From positions 237,529 to 301,528 of the forward strand of contig JADNRV010000059.1 of assembly GCA_015499995.1 (NCBI GenBank): a stretch of DNA of 64,000 nucleotides. The letters run 5' to 3'. Source of the stretch: Flammula alnicola (lineage: Eukaryota > Basidiomycota > Agaricomycetes > Agaricales > Strophariaceae). The position numbers and the translations under genes are program-made. This document shows, in pieces, positions 10,986 through 21,938 of this stretch (positions within the stretch are counted from its first letter, which is position 1; every line of letters starts with the position of its first letter). The notes beneath the pieces were generated by a model, which had not been told where the DNA came from, ran no database searches, and saw only the letters and a program-made list of their open reading frames with translations.

Positions 10986-11279
10986 AGATTGGTTGCCCTC
11001 AGTATTTAACAATTCCATGTGTTCAAATCAGTTGTAGTTGGTCAAAATATTATCATTCTATACCCAGCTTAATTCTCCTCAGATAAATCTTAGCTTGGAT
11101 TTCTCAATGTCCTAAATTCATCCAAAAAGCACCCTATTCATTGCAACACAGAGAGCACTTTTGACAAGTTCACATGGCACTGCCACCAGTGTCTTTGTAT
11201 CAAACTGTGATCGACTTGTCTGTCTCTCCCTCTCCTCGCTCTGCTCGACCACTATGTTTTGACACAAGACTATTCCTAA
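10986..11279. other. No gene seen
   Basis: AT-rich sequence without a supported coding frame, terminal repeats or other recognisable structure. It separates LTR C from the zinc-finger-like fragment at 11280. Confidence 0.4.
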
Positions 11280-11480
11280 ATGGCTTCTCAACCAAAGAAA
11301 TTTTGTTGCAACTGCCAGCGCTTCTGCCATGGCTGTGAAACCCTCATATCTCAGGCCACCCACTACAACCATGCACCATACCATTGTCGAAGCCAACTTA
11401 CACCAATTTCTGCTGCTCTTTTGTCCCTCCATGCAGCTAAAACAGCCTTGCGCCATAAGTTCATTGCATTACAGGCATTT
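11280..11480 (+). pseudogene. Cys-rich N-terminal fragment of a possible DNA-transposon protein
   Basis: The open frame starts MASQPKKFCCNCQRFCHGC and has several Cys and His residues (CCNCQRFCHGCE...H..H...C) in its first 45 residues, then a Leu/Ala-rich helix. From memory this resembles the start of large transposase-associated proteins of mushrooms, which begin with a short Cys/His motif; that link is inference. The frame leaves the similar part near 11480 and runs into repeat DNA, so at most a fragment remains. Confidence 0.35.
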
Positions 11481-11534
11481 GTCGTCATCAATTTCAACAT
11501 CTTGATGTTCAAGAGGTCTTTACCTGCCCCACAT

Positions 11535-11780
11535 ATTCCTGGTGGATTCCGGTGGAGTCTGGCTGGATTCCCGGAGTCCATCCAGAGTTCAGTCAGCTTT
11601 TTTTTTGGTGGCAGCACAGCCAAATTATTGTTCTAAATCCACCTGGAGTCCACCCGGAGTCCAGCAGAACTCCGACTGGACCATAGTGAATCAGCAATAT
11701 AGTAATTTCCTGCCGGAGTCCAGCCGGACTCCACGGAATCCAGCCGGAATCCACCAGGATTCCACAGATTTCATCAGAAA
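11535..11780. repeat. GGAGTCCAC / GGAATCCAC subrepeat cluster
   Basis: Variants of 'GGATTCC', 'GGAGTCCA' and their complements recur more than fifteen times in both orientations, around a short T-rich stretch (about 11600) and an AATTATTG spacer. Similar clusters occur at 36440-36580, 37150-37265 and 40400-40560. At 36422-37287 they form the ends of an element with an 8-bp target duplication, so this is probably the end of a related miniature DNA transposon. Confidence 0.6.
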
Positions 11781-11920
11781 TAGCCCACAATCAATATTAT
11801 TTAATTGTTTTAGGGTTATTCCAGTTAATTAAGGCAGAATCTGGGCGGACAAATGCTTATTTCGATTATTTTTACATACTTATTATTTAATTTATTATTT
11901 ACGCAAGGAAAAAGTTAGAG

Positions 11921-11991
11921 CATTACCAGGAATCGAACGCTCGACCGCATGTGCCTAGTCAATGCCGCAATAAACCACTGAGCCACAAAGG
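11921..11991 (-). repeat. tRNA-like sequence with Pol III A and B boxes (SINE-like)
   Basis: On the minus strand TGGCTCAGTGG (A box, plus 11975-11985) is followed about 40 nt later by GTTCGATTCC (B box, around plus 11928-11938), the internal promoter spacing of a tRNA. The acceptor and T stems do not pair well, so it is not a functional tRNA gene. It is better explained as a tRNA-derived repeat head. AT-rich sequence lies downstream in its sense (11800-11900). Confidence 0.5.
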
Positions 11992-12182
11992 CATTATTAT
12001 TGCACTTAATATTAGTCACCATATACCCACCGTGCTCAGCACATTCAGCACGCATGCATGCCATCAATGCCGGTGGCTGCGCATTGCCACGTCATCCTTT
12101 CCTTCCCTCCCACCACCATCCCCATCCCCACTACCCACAACCATTATCCCCCCGCCTCGACATCACTGTGCGCACCCCGCGC

Positions 12183-15018
12183 ATGGCCCACAACACCTGC
12201 TCTGGCACCCAGTGCACTGCTCCCGCCACTCCATCAGCCCCGATCTCGACCCGCAAGCATCTGCAGTCAAACGCGGACCAGAAACCAAGTAAATGAACAC
12301 AGCACAGCAAGAACGACAACAACAAACAGGAGGAGGAGGAGGAGGAGGCTCAGGAAGAGGTGCAGGACAAGGACAACTTGATTGAATATGAGAACGAGGC
12401 CACGAAGGGAAAGGGGAAGGTCAAGGGGCAGAAAGTGAACACGAAAGGCACAAAGACCAGGTAAGTGCCCACAGACCCGTCGATTGCACCCCACTGATCC
12501 CGTTCACACAGGAAAACCACCCTCGACAGGGCCAAGGAGGACACGGTGGCCAAATCGCCCAAGAAATTGAAGTTAACACCATATGTCCGCCCCTCCCCCC
12601 CCCTTTTTTTTTCACTGCATATTCCTTTTTACTAACAAATATTACTATTTTCTGTAGCGCAGAGTGTGTGCTCAAGGCCAGTGGCCTGAGCATTGCCCCA
12701 CCCGCCCTTCGACCTGTACCCACGGCCCCTCCTCCTGCCGCGTCGCCTCCTGCAGCTCCCCATGCATTGAGACGACGCCGCGAGGTTGACGATGATGATG
12801 ACAATGACGGCGATGGTGCCACCACAGACGCCGCCCATCGACCCATACCCACGGCCCTTGCTCCTGCCACATCACCTGCCACGGCTCCCCATGCATCGAG
12901 ACGACGCTGCAAGGTTGACTACGATGACAATGATGATGGCGACGGCGCCGTCACCGTCGCCACCACAGATGCCACCCATCGACTCATACCCACAGCTCCT
13001 GCTGCTGCAGTGTCGCCTCCCGCAGCTCCCCATGCATCGAGGCAACACCGTGAGGTTGACCACGATGACGATGACAGTGCCACCACAAATGACAAAGCAG
13101 ACATGGCTGACGCCACCTGCAGAGAATGCGGCAAGCACGCTGAGGCACGAGGAAGTGACGATGACAGAAACGGCAGAAATGGCAATGACAATGGAAACGA
13201 CGACGACAGTGCAAATGACAATGACGGCGCAAACGATGATGCTGGTCCCAACACCAGGACCAGAGCCTGCCAGCTGTGCACCACCGCTGATGAGCATGAC
13301 AGCACCAATGCCCACACAAGCCCGAAGACCGAATGCAGGCACCGTACCGTGAATGAGGAAGGTGACAAGGCGGATGCTGACGACATCGAGGCCCACGCGC
13401 CAGCCAAATCATGCAAGCGTGGTGCGAACACCAGCAACGACACCGACGTGCAGCCCAACCGCAACATGCCCAACCGCAACATGCCCAACTGCAATGTGCC
13501 CCCTGCTCGTACCCGTAGCATCACACCACCTGACCCCCACTCTCCCACTTGGGTGGGTAAGCCCTCCACTGCCTATGAAGCACAAGAAGATGTGACTACC
13601 TCTTCTCGTGGTCAGGCCAGAGAGTGTGCTGCTCTTTGTGCTAACCACCCGAGCCAGTCTCAGACCCCGTCTCGCAATGATCGTGGGGCTGCTTCCACTG
13701 GTAATTTTATTTTTATTTTTATTTATTCTATATTATTTAGATTAATATGTATGGTAGATGTCCACATGGCTAGCCCACCTAAGGAGCATATACCTGCTTA
13801 TGGATCGTCCCGCTCAACCAGTGACATCTTTTGAGGTCGTGCTCATGGAAACAACTTCAACATGGCTGATGCACCAGATATCTGGCAGGAGGCCAATGTG
13901 TTTTCTGATTATGCTGCAGAAAAGGGCAAGATCTACTTGTATCTTTCTGAGCAAAATCCTGCCAACATCAATATCGCTGATACCAAGCCTTCCTTCACTG
14001 TAACCATTCAAGATGTATTGGAGTACCAGACTGTTCAAGACATTGTTAAGAGAGGGGCAAGAGATTACTCTCCTATTCGCAGTACGTGGTTGATGTCTCT
14101 TTCGAGAGATCTATTAATATTATTTCATGGTAGAGCCTGCTTACTGTTTATTCATTCTTGATGATGGTGATTGGAGCACCCAAGGTCGCTTTGAAAGTAT
14201 CATGCAGTGTCAACCCACCCGAGACGACTATATTGAGTGGTCAAAGGACAGTAACAACAAGAATGCTGTTCGCATTTTGGGTGTAAGTTATATAAGTGAT
14301 TTATTCTTGAATTTCTTTTGATATTTTATATTTTTAGACAACCTTTGACCAAAGCAACTCTTACTTGCCAGGCTTTGCTGGCCGTCTAGGCTCTAGTCTT
14401 GGCTCTCATTCTGCTTGATCCCTTTCACTTCCTGGCTCTCATTCTGGCTCTCGTACTGTTTCATCTAGTCAATGTCCTGATACTCCACCCATGTTTCAGG
14501 AAGGTTCCTCGAATACCTGGTTTATCGGAAAGAACACCCTGAGTCCTGAATTTTGAGAATGTCTCATTGAAGAACTTTCTATCAACCCTCTTTTCACTGA
14601 TCATGCCAAAAAGGGTATGTGATTCTACTGGGGACGTTACTTGGAGTGTATGAAAGCTCTCAAACTTGTGAAGAGTATTTCTGGAGCAGGCAACTGGCCA
14701 ATCAATCTTCCAAAGTACACCGAATTCATGGTTATCGACATTTTTATCAGGAAATCTGCCTGGCACGACAATTATGCCATGAATTTTTCGCTTGTCAAGG
14801 CCAACTTTCCCGAGTTGGTGGATTGGCTTGAAGATGAGAATGCTGATGAAGATGAGGATATAAGAGTCTGGGGTATTGCAAAGAAGGACTATACATTTCT
14901 TGATTTGAAGGAGTTTGTGGAGAATGGAGGGAAATTAAAGGTGAAGAAAAGGAGATCCCCCTCAACTGAAGAAGACCGCTCGGTCAAAGGAAAGCAACAT
15001 TCTCATAAGAGGAAGTAA
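12183..15018 (+). pseudogene. Decayed multi-exon gene with Pro/Ala-Asp repeats, unrecognised
   Basis: Starting at ATG 12183, exons can be followed to a stop at 15018 through GT...AG introns, for example 12460-12510, 12580-12658, 14082-14135 and 14281-14338. The middle holds three repeats of about 56 residues (12700-13110) of the form Pro/Ala-rich, SPPAAPH-R-R, then an Asp-rich run. The C-terminal half (13850-15018) has ordinary globular composition and ends in a Lys/Arg-rich tail (KKRRSPS...HSHKRK). Four in-frame TGA codons (13832, 14416, 14554, 14620) each stand where CGA would give Arg, so the gene was probably inactivated by CpG deamination. The Lys/Arg tail suggests a nuclear protein; no family was recognised. 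Confidence 0.6.
12700..13110 (+). repeat. Coding tandem repeat, about 170 bp x 3
   Basis: Three units encode PTAPP/PTALAP...SPPAAPHA(S/L)R-R followed by an Asp-rich stretch. Unit starts are near 12716, 12848 and 12985. The repeated DNA keeps the reading frame, which supports past coding use. GATGATGAC tracts make the Asp runs prone to length change. Confidence 0.7.
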
Positions 15019-15398
15019 GCAGTAGTTGTATATACACATATATGGCTTTTTTTCTTGCTTTTCTTTTAAATGATACTAATGTTTCCATTTTATGTACTTA
15101 TAACTTGGTTGTGATTCCTTCTATGATTCTTTCTGGATTTCTAGTGACCTCTCTTGGCTATCTTGGTGTTGGCTTTATATGCACTCTGTACTGTCTTGTG
15201 ATGGCTCTATCACGTGCTGTGGTCCTGCCAATATTTCTCAGGCTCTTGGTTTGCCTTGCATTTATCCCACTTGCTTCTGCTGCTCCCCAAACACAAGCTT
15301 TTCCTGATGTACCGTTCAGTGTCTTCAGCACCTTTATACAACAGACATTCAGTTCTAAAGTCTCTTTGGCCACTGTACTGCTTGTCTTGTTTTCAATG
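15019..15398. other. 3' flank of the 12-15 kb gene; no gene supported
   Basis: T-rich sequence with a long open frame on the plus strand (15042-15596) whose translation is hydrophobic. I regard this as a by-product of T-rich composition because the same DNA turns into a gag relic in another frame near 15400. Confidence 0.4.
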
Positions 15399-16881
15399 AC
15401 AGAAAATCCAGAATTGCTAAGCCTACATGCTCATCAACAAAATCCAATGCAAGACCCATGCAGCCAGCTAGTGGACCTTCACAAAGCGGGCTGCAACCCA
15501 GAGGTACACGTAACTCACAAGCCGCTGGTCAAATACTGGGACTACCTAACGAAAACCCAGGAAAGAAAAGAAAAAGAAAGAGAAGTAACACACTGAAATT
15601 GAGCACGATTGCAGAACAAAACGAGCCAGTTGGAGAAACTAGTGAGAACTGAGCATCTGTAGAGCCTCAAATGGAAGAATTCCATTCAGCAAAATCAGAA
15701 CCTCTGTCACCTAGTCTCTCGATAAGCTCGAAAGAAACTAGCTTGCTAAAAGAGAAAATACCTGCAGATTGGGACCAAGCTAATGAATCAGAACTAGGAA
15801 CAGAGTTATCAAAAGAAATTCCGCTAGGACTAGATATAGGACTAGACAAAGAGGAGGATAGCTGTCCATCCACTAGCAAAGAAAAACAGAAACAAAAATC
15901 TCAACCAGAAAAGCAGGAGACATACTCAGCGGCTTTTGTGAGATTTCTAGTAGAGCTAGCTAAAAAGAAACTAGGAAGACCCAATACCACACCCATCATG
16001 CTGATGCCAGCTAGGAATCAGAAGGGGCACCTCAGTTTGATGATAGCAGGCCAGAGGAGTTGTTGAGATATTTCGACAACTTAGAGGAGTGTTTCAAAGG
16101 GAATACAGGTTTAACAGAAACCAATAAAAAGAAATATGCTGGACGATATGTATCGCCCAGAATAGAGGCGCAATGGCAGTCCTTTGACTCATATGCAGGC
16201 GTAGGAAAAACCTACGCTGACTACAAGAAAGATATCATTAAGGACTACCCCGAAGCTATAGGACTATCTACTGGTTCTCTGAAACGCCTTAAACAGGTGT
16301 GCAAAGAAAATCAGAGGATTGGAGAGTCAGATCTCTCAGAGCTGTTGACGTTCAAGAGGGCATTTAAAGTCGAGGCCAAAAAGCTAGCGGAAGCACCGAC
16401 ATTGTTAGCCAATCATATGCTAGTAGCATACTTTGCGGATTGCCTCACGCCAGAGTTCCAAAGCTGAGTATATGCCAAGCTAGACATACAGGCAACTCAG
16501 TCAAAGGACATGTGGGATTTCTTAATCAGAAATAACGTAGGAACATTGACAGTGCTGACTGCACTGCCAGCTAGGGCAGAAGACAGGTACCAGCTAGACG
16601 AGTTCATTCGAGTCGCAGAGGACCTAGCTCGGGTGTTAAATCCTGGATCCACAGGGAGAGATCGAGATGAGTTACCACTAGTTCCTCCAGTCAGAATAAA
16701 AATGGAGAGCATGATGCTAGCTCCAGTGCAAAGAGAACTAGAGAGTATCAAGCAGGAGTTTTCCATCTTCAAAGATTGGATAACAACTAGTGAGAGAAAT
16801 CAGAAGCAGTTGTTGGATGAATTCAAAAATAGTATTCATCAGCAGACAAGGATGGCGCAGCAATTGCCTCCACCCCAGCCG
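15399..16881 (+). pseudogene. gag: Gag relic, plus strand, cut by LTR of element E
   Basis: Three successive frames (about 15455-15652, 15671-16066, 16060-16893) align in order with gag of element E (29059-30192). Matching blocks are the capsid part YFDNLEECF..., the LKRLKQVCKENQRI--DLSELLTFKRAF block (E: LKRLQTVCKQHRGI--DLSDLQALKRAF) and the DCLTPEF motif. It ends in a Gln-rich tract just before the LTR at 16883, so the zinc knuckle is lost. Stops at 15650 and 16465 and a frame change near 16060 show it is not functional. Gag would form the particle in which reverse transcription takes place. Confidence 0.8.
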
Positions 16882-16882
16882 G

Positions 16883-18329
16883 TAAAGTGCTAGGTTTCGT
16901 CTATGTTGGAAATGATCTAGCTAGTGGTGCAGAAAGAACTCTACACTCAACACAACCAAACCACAAAACCAACAACTTGACTAGACGTAGTCTTGTGTGC
17001 GAGTCTCGGGGGTAAAGTATGAAAAAGGAGAAGTGCTTCGACTTGTAAACAAGTCTACGCGGGTTTTGGTATGGGGCGGGTTTTAGTTCCGTAGAACTGG
17101 TGTGGTGACTTTCTAACTTCAAAACAATGCCGACTCGGACTTCCTTTAACTTGATGACTGATACGAACTGTTGACTTTTAACTGGACTTTAACAACCTGT
17201 AACTTTCATGCAGTGACCGCGACGAGTATGCACTACAACTTTCACGCTACCACGACGGGATCGCGCTACAACTTTCACGTGGTCACGACGGGCGCACGCT
17301 ACACTTTACAGAAACACACGTCAAACTCTGGTTAACTACTTCTCAAGCTTGCAATGGTCGCAAAGCTGTTTTGAAGCATCAAATGTTGGTCTTTATTAAA
17401 TTAAGTCCAGTGCGACGAGGTTAAATTGTTCCCTTAAGTGTTTTCACTGGTTTTAAAGCGTCAACTGTGGGGTGGATTGCCTACCCTACTACGTGTGTTA
17501 CAAGCATATTTTATACCTACTGAGCGCCAAGCCTCTACATGTTGCACATGATTCTACGCGTCTAATAGCACTATTTCTACTGGTTCATGGTGTCGTGATT
17601 ACGGGTCCGTTCGGTAACAGTTACTGGTGAGTCCCCGTTTTCTGGCGTATGTTTTGGTTTCAAGAATGAACCGCTATGTCGCGGAACACCCTCTTTTGGG
17701 ATCAATACAGTTGGGTCCGTATTTAGACACATTATTGCCCGATTGGGATGCACGGCACGTTTAGCGCGGGTTTCTCTTCTACCGGTATGGCACGGTCGTC
17801 GGTCAAGTCGGAGCCGCCGCCTCTATAGCGGCGTTTCCCGCGTGCTTCACAATGAGCTGGTTTTTGGAGAGTTCGGCTTGTTCGGAACCGAACTACTCGG
17901 CCGTTCTACGTGTGTAACGGACAAGTGGGTGCGTGGAACAATGTGGATTGTCTGGTCACGTGTTCTTTGGGTCGCGATCGACGCGTCTAACGCCGCGTCC
18001 ATACTAGACTATCCGTGCCTCAAAGCTTCGGGATTCTCATTCTACGCGGGTTCCTCCGGTCGAAGCCTCTTGTTTGATTCGCAGGTACACACGGAGGTCA
18101 TGCTTCTTTGGCATCAACCTTGGTTCTACGCGTACTTCTGAGCTTACTAGCTAGATCCGCCGGACCGTAGATAGTTACTTCCGCTGTACTAGATTAGGTG
18201 GTTTCCCGTATGTAACCTACTTAGTCAGCCAGCACGAGGTATGCTGCCTACCCTTGTTTCCCTAGTGTAATAGATTGATTGATTGGGAAATCGCGAAATT
18301 TCACGGGTGGACCGCGCCGCGCCCCATCA
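16883..18329 (-). mobile_element. 3' LTR of element E
   Basis: In element sense it runs TGATGGGGCGCG to CCTAGCACTTTA. All four family members in the window share the final CACTTTA, and copy 3 with its target duplication shows the LTR ends CTTTAA rather than the usual CA. TTTTATA at 17509-17515 is the TATA box on the minus strand. Immediately left lies a gag relic of another element. Confidence 0.9.
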
Positions 18330-18367
18330 TCTCCCCCACACTTATAATATTGACTGTCCCCAGTCAA
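18330..18367 (-). promoter_or_regulatory. Polypurine tract and inverted repeat next to the 3' LTR of E
   Basis: On the minus strand TTGACTG-GGGA-CAGTCAA (18350-18367) precedes AAGTGTGGGGGAGA (about 18331-18344), which directly abuts the LTR. The G/A-rich strand is the element sense strand, as required for plus-strand priming. Read on the other strand it lies 437 nt upstream of the antisense gene start at 18804 and could also serve that gene. Confidence 0.8.
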
Positions 18368-18803
18368 TGCCGCGTGATCTGAGTCTGTTTCTCCCTAAGT
18401 CCTGGTTGCTGGCCGAAATGCCGCACGGATCTCTCCGTGATTGCTGAGCATTCTTACACTGTCTAGGATCGGTATTTCATCGCGCCGATCAATCCGTTGC
18501 ACATTACATGACCAGATTCGGTCATGACATCATACATCACCACACGCGCCCATTGTATGTTTTTGCCTCAAACTTTAGCGCCCGTCTAGAAGTCAAGGTA
18601 CGGGCAGCGCCCAACTGCTCAAGCTTTAGGCTCGATGCGTGAAACACTTCGTCCCTTGTTCTTCCAGATCTCCGCGTGGTACGTTAGTGGCGCACAGACC
18701 AGGCAATCCCCAATAAATAACGTGTCGCGCCCTCCAGAGTCCAACACTCTTCCACACCACTACCGATTCCTGCTTGTTTTTGACGCTTTTATATTTGTTC
18801 GAC

Positions 18804-20836
18804 ATGTCCTCCCGCGATCTTACCCCCTCGTCTTCGATGGCTGCCGATGTCGGGGTCTTCGACATTTATGAGTTTATACGCCCCGCCTTCGCACAGCTCA
18901 AAAGCTGTTTGCAGGATGGTATTGACCCGGACACTGCTTCTGCAGCTCTCCAAAGCCAACTTTTCCTCATGGTACGTTGCTTCCAGCCTGTACGCGCAGT
19001 CTCCGCTTGTTAACTTATTGCTGCAGGGACGCTTTCTTTCTTTCGCTGATGCCGTGGATAGTGAATATCTGATCCCTGATGATATTCACGCTTTCCGCAC
19101 GCTTCACGCGGACCTCGCCAAACACGTCGCTCCTGACCAACTCGCGGAGCTTTGTAGCGAGAATTGGATTATTGACGACCCCGATCGGGTAGGTCTCAGT
19201 TTCGTTTTACATTTCCCGACCACAACTGACCTGCCTGCTTGTTTGATAGGCCCCCCTTTCCTTGGACTACGAGTTTCCTCCGGCCGTACCTGGGTCGCTC
19301 CCTTTCACGCTTCAAAGGCAGAAGGCAGAAGCAGGCGGAAGACTTCATGCATCGTCAACGCGAGGAACGGGCCCGTCGGGTTGCCGCCCAGAACCTGCGC
19401 GAAGAGCGTAAGCGTCTGGCTGCGGCACGGGCACAAGAGGAATTAGAAAAGGTTGAGCGCGAGGTCGAGGCGCAGCGTCAGGCCGAAGCCGCGCGCCGAT
19501 CCTCCATTGGTCAACAGGCTGCGCTTGACTGCCCCCAGCCTGGTAAGTCCCTCTCGTTTTTGTTCTTTTAGTTGATCTCCCGCCCTTACGGCGCTAGTTT
19601 CACTACTTGACCTAGACGCGCTGATTCCCTTGTCAGAAGGCGACGTTGACGTACTGGACCCTACCCCACCCCTTCTATCGTCAAAGGCCACGGGAAAACG
19701 CAAGCGCGACCCCAGCCTCCGCCGTCCTACCCACAAAACGCCCAAGAGCCGGGCGACGGTTTCCGAGTCAGAGGAGGACGCCGCCCTGCCGGGTTCTGCT
19801 GGTCCGTCTAAACGGACGAAATATGCGCCTTCACGCCCCCACACGAAGATTCGCTCACAAGAGGCGTTTCTGGAAGATGCCCGTTCTTTATGGGAACAGA
19901 CCCCAGCAGGTCTACGCGCCAATCAGCCGCCACCCCTTATTGATGCGGCCCAGCTTAAAGTCTTTCGTCGCGGTTTCAAGCCTCAGGTCGAGTCCCTACT
20001 TTCTGACTTTGTTACGTTACTAAACGAGACCTTTTACGTTTCGCAGATCAATTCGCCTTGTTTTGCATGTGTTATGGGGACACCCAACAGCACTGCAAGT
20101 TCTTAGGTTTTGGTAAGGGGTGCCCCCCTTGTGTTCATCACAAGCGCGGGCGCTGCTCCTTCCTTTGGGCCCCCGAGGAGCGTGCGTATTATCGCGAGCA
20201 CGCTTTCTCTCTGGGACGAGATTCTCTGGCCAGTAAGTCGGGCTGTCCCCTCTTTTTCAGTTTTGGTCTTTCTTTGACTGACCCATTTTATTAGGTTTTC
20301 AGGATGACCTTAGGGACATTCAGTTCCATACTAGCCAAGGCCTTATTTCCGCGCGCCAGGCTGAGACCTCCTTCGCCCAGGCTGACCGCCTTGCTAGGCG
20401 GTTCACCCAGCGCATCTTGGATTTGTACAATGAAGACTTCCCCGCGTCTCTAACACGTTCGCTTTTTACCAGTTCCAAGTGCGTTGACTTCGTACTGGAA
20501 TGCGCGTCAAACGTCGACACTGCTCAGATTGGCTACAACGGTCTCCCGCTCATCGACGAGTTGTTGCTTTTCTTGGATCCCAACGTCTTCGAGTGCCTTC
20601 CAACTACTAGCTGGGAGCACACGGTCCTCCAATACCGCTTGTATCGCGAACGCAAGGTCGCCGCTGAAAAACGCGTGGAACCCAAGGACTTTGTGGATGA
20701 CGAAGCCGAAGAAGCACCAAGCGACGAAGACAGTGACGGTAGTTCTCCGCGTCGTCCTCGCGATCCCGAGGGCCTCTTCAAAGGTTTCAAGGATAGCGAG
20801 GAGTCGGTTGGTAGTCGATCCGACCCGGAGATATGA
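18804..20836 (+). CDS. Antisense gene 1 of element E: coiled-coil, six-Cys protein
   Basis: Six exons can be drawn: 18804-18971, 19027-19188, 19250-19543, 19637-19959, 20047-20232 and 20295-20836. Exons 1 and 2 end on codon boundaries (56 and 54 codons). Exon 3 encodes a long Arg/Glu/Ala-rich coiled coil (RQREERARR...EERKRLAAARAQEELEKVE); its frame differs by one base from that entering at 19250, so a frameshift near 19320 is likely. Exon 4 is basic (KATGKRKRDPSLRR). Exon 5 has FCMCYGDTQQHC, CKFLGFGKGCPPC and RGRCSF, spaced C-x-C-x7-C-x8-C-x2-C-x7-C, resembling a Zn2Cys6 cluster. The last exon is acidic near its end. It lies opposite to gag-pol, between pol and the 3' LTR. Exon number and the Cys exon position match 54176-56146. 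Role unknown; a DNA- or RNA-binding regulator is one possibility. Confidence 0.7.
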
Positions 20837-21078
20837 TCGCGCACCAACGAAGGGTAGCATACTACTCTTTTCATTGGTAAATCTTTATCTTCCTTTCTTT
20901 TTACGCGTCTTTTTCTAACAATCTTTTTAGCTTTTTATTGGATGCTTATCTTTGCGCGTGTCTTTCTTGGTCGGGCTCCTCGTTTTTCTTAACGGGCTGT
21001 GATTTACAGCCCATTTTTATATATATCATACTGCCCAGGGTAGGGGCTAAACTATCCTTATGTATAGATTTTTGGTGC

Positions 21079-21153
21079 GAGGGGTTTTTCACTCTTATAG
21101 TGGAACCCCTCTTTGTTTAATACAGTACGCCAAGTCCATTTGTGAGGACTTGG
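21079..21153 (+). terminator. Two hairpins downstream of antisense gene 1 (E)
   Basis: GAGGGGTT...AACCCCTC with a short inner CACT/AGTG pairing (21079-21111) and CCAAGTCC-N8-GGACTTGG (21130-21153) lie about 240 and 290 nt after the stop codon at 20836. The corresponding gene at 54176 has a similar hairpin series after its stop. They may end or protect the antisense transcript; this is inference from position. Confidence 0.5.
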
Positions 21154-21649
21154 TATTGTCTTGTTGTTTTCTATGCGGGTTTCTAGACAAGCGAACCTAG
21201 CCTCCAACTTGGTGGTGTTATAAAGTCGATCCGGTAACGCTCGATTGTTATTTCATTGTTATCCATTTTCTTGTTCTACCCCAGTCTGCGTCGCCGAAAC
21301 CCGCGTCAATCAAATGTGTTCTATATTAAGACTACTCATTCAATTTTCGGTTAAGTTTTGACCGAGGCTTGCGAATCCTGATTGCCGCTCAGTTATCTAA
21401 TTATAGACTGTCTGTCTTCGACTTGGCCTATTCACTTCAGGTTCCTACTAGATTTGAAGCCGTTTTGTATTGGTTTTTCGGCTCAAGACTTAGCCGTAGG
21501 TGGGCTACCTTGCCTCATAGCTAGTTGATGCATTTTGCGCGTCTTTCTAGCTCCTGTTGTCTCAGATTTATAAGACTTTTCGTCTGTGTTTGCTGCGTAG
21601 ATTTAACGTTCTCAGAATTTTGTGTCTTTTGACCACTCCTTAGTGCCTC

Positions 21650-21687
21650 CCTCCCCCACACTTTACCACCTGACTGTCCTCAGTCAA
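21650..21687 (-). promoter_or_regulatory. Internal copy of the inverted repeat/polypurine signature in E
   Basis: On the minus strand TGACTG-AGGA-CAGTCA (21671-21686) is followed by AAGTGTGGGGGAGGG, with the same order and spacing as the tract beside the 3' LTR but with no LTR here. It lies 253 nt upstream of antisense gene 2. It could act as a second (central) plus-strand primer, as a promoter element for the antisense gene, or be a by-product of module duplication. Confidence 0.7.
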
Positions 21688-21866
21688 ACTTCGAGTGCGT
21701 GCCGTTGGAAGTACCATGTCAGCTAATTTTTCATGTGCAAGGCACCGTCATCGGACCAGGACGCCCGCTTGTAACTAGGCCGTTTCACTCGTAAAATTTT
21801 TCTTTCGCAGGCTCTTGACCCGACACGCCCCGCTCCGTGGCTCGAGCGTCAGAAAGACGCGGGAAG

Positions 21867-21873
21867 TATAAAA
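21867..21873 (+). promoter_or_regulatory. TATA box of antisense gene 2 (E)
   Basis: TATAAAA in GGGAAGTATAAAACCC, 66 nt upstream of ATG 21939. The equivalent antisense genes at 53508 and 51832 have TATAAA 50-85 nt before their ATG, which supports these starts. Confidence 0.55.
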
Positions 21874-21938
21874 CCCAAGTCGACAGACCGGAGAAAGTCA
21901 GGGACTTCAGCGTTTCTAACCTCGCATCCTTCTGTGTT

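Noticed and set aside
11921..11991. Functional tRNA gene
   Set aside because: Pol III boxes are present but acceptor and T stems do not pair.
12872..13569. Long minus-strand frames opposite the repeat-rich gene
   Set aside because: They are Val/Ser/Cys-rich mirror images of the Asp/Pro codon repeats on the plus strand, and introns support only the plus strand.
15042..15596. Long plus-strand frame that looks like a membrane protein
   Set aside because: It follows from T-rich 3'-flank sequence; its end overlaps the gag relic in another frame and there is no motif.
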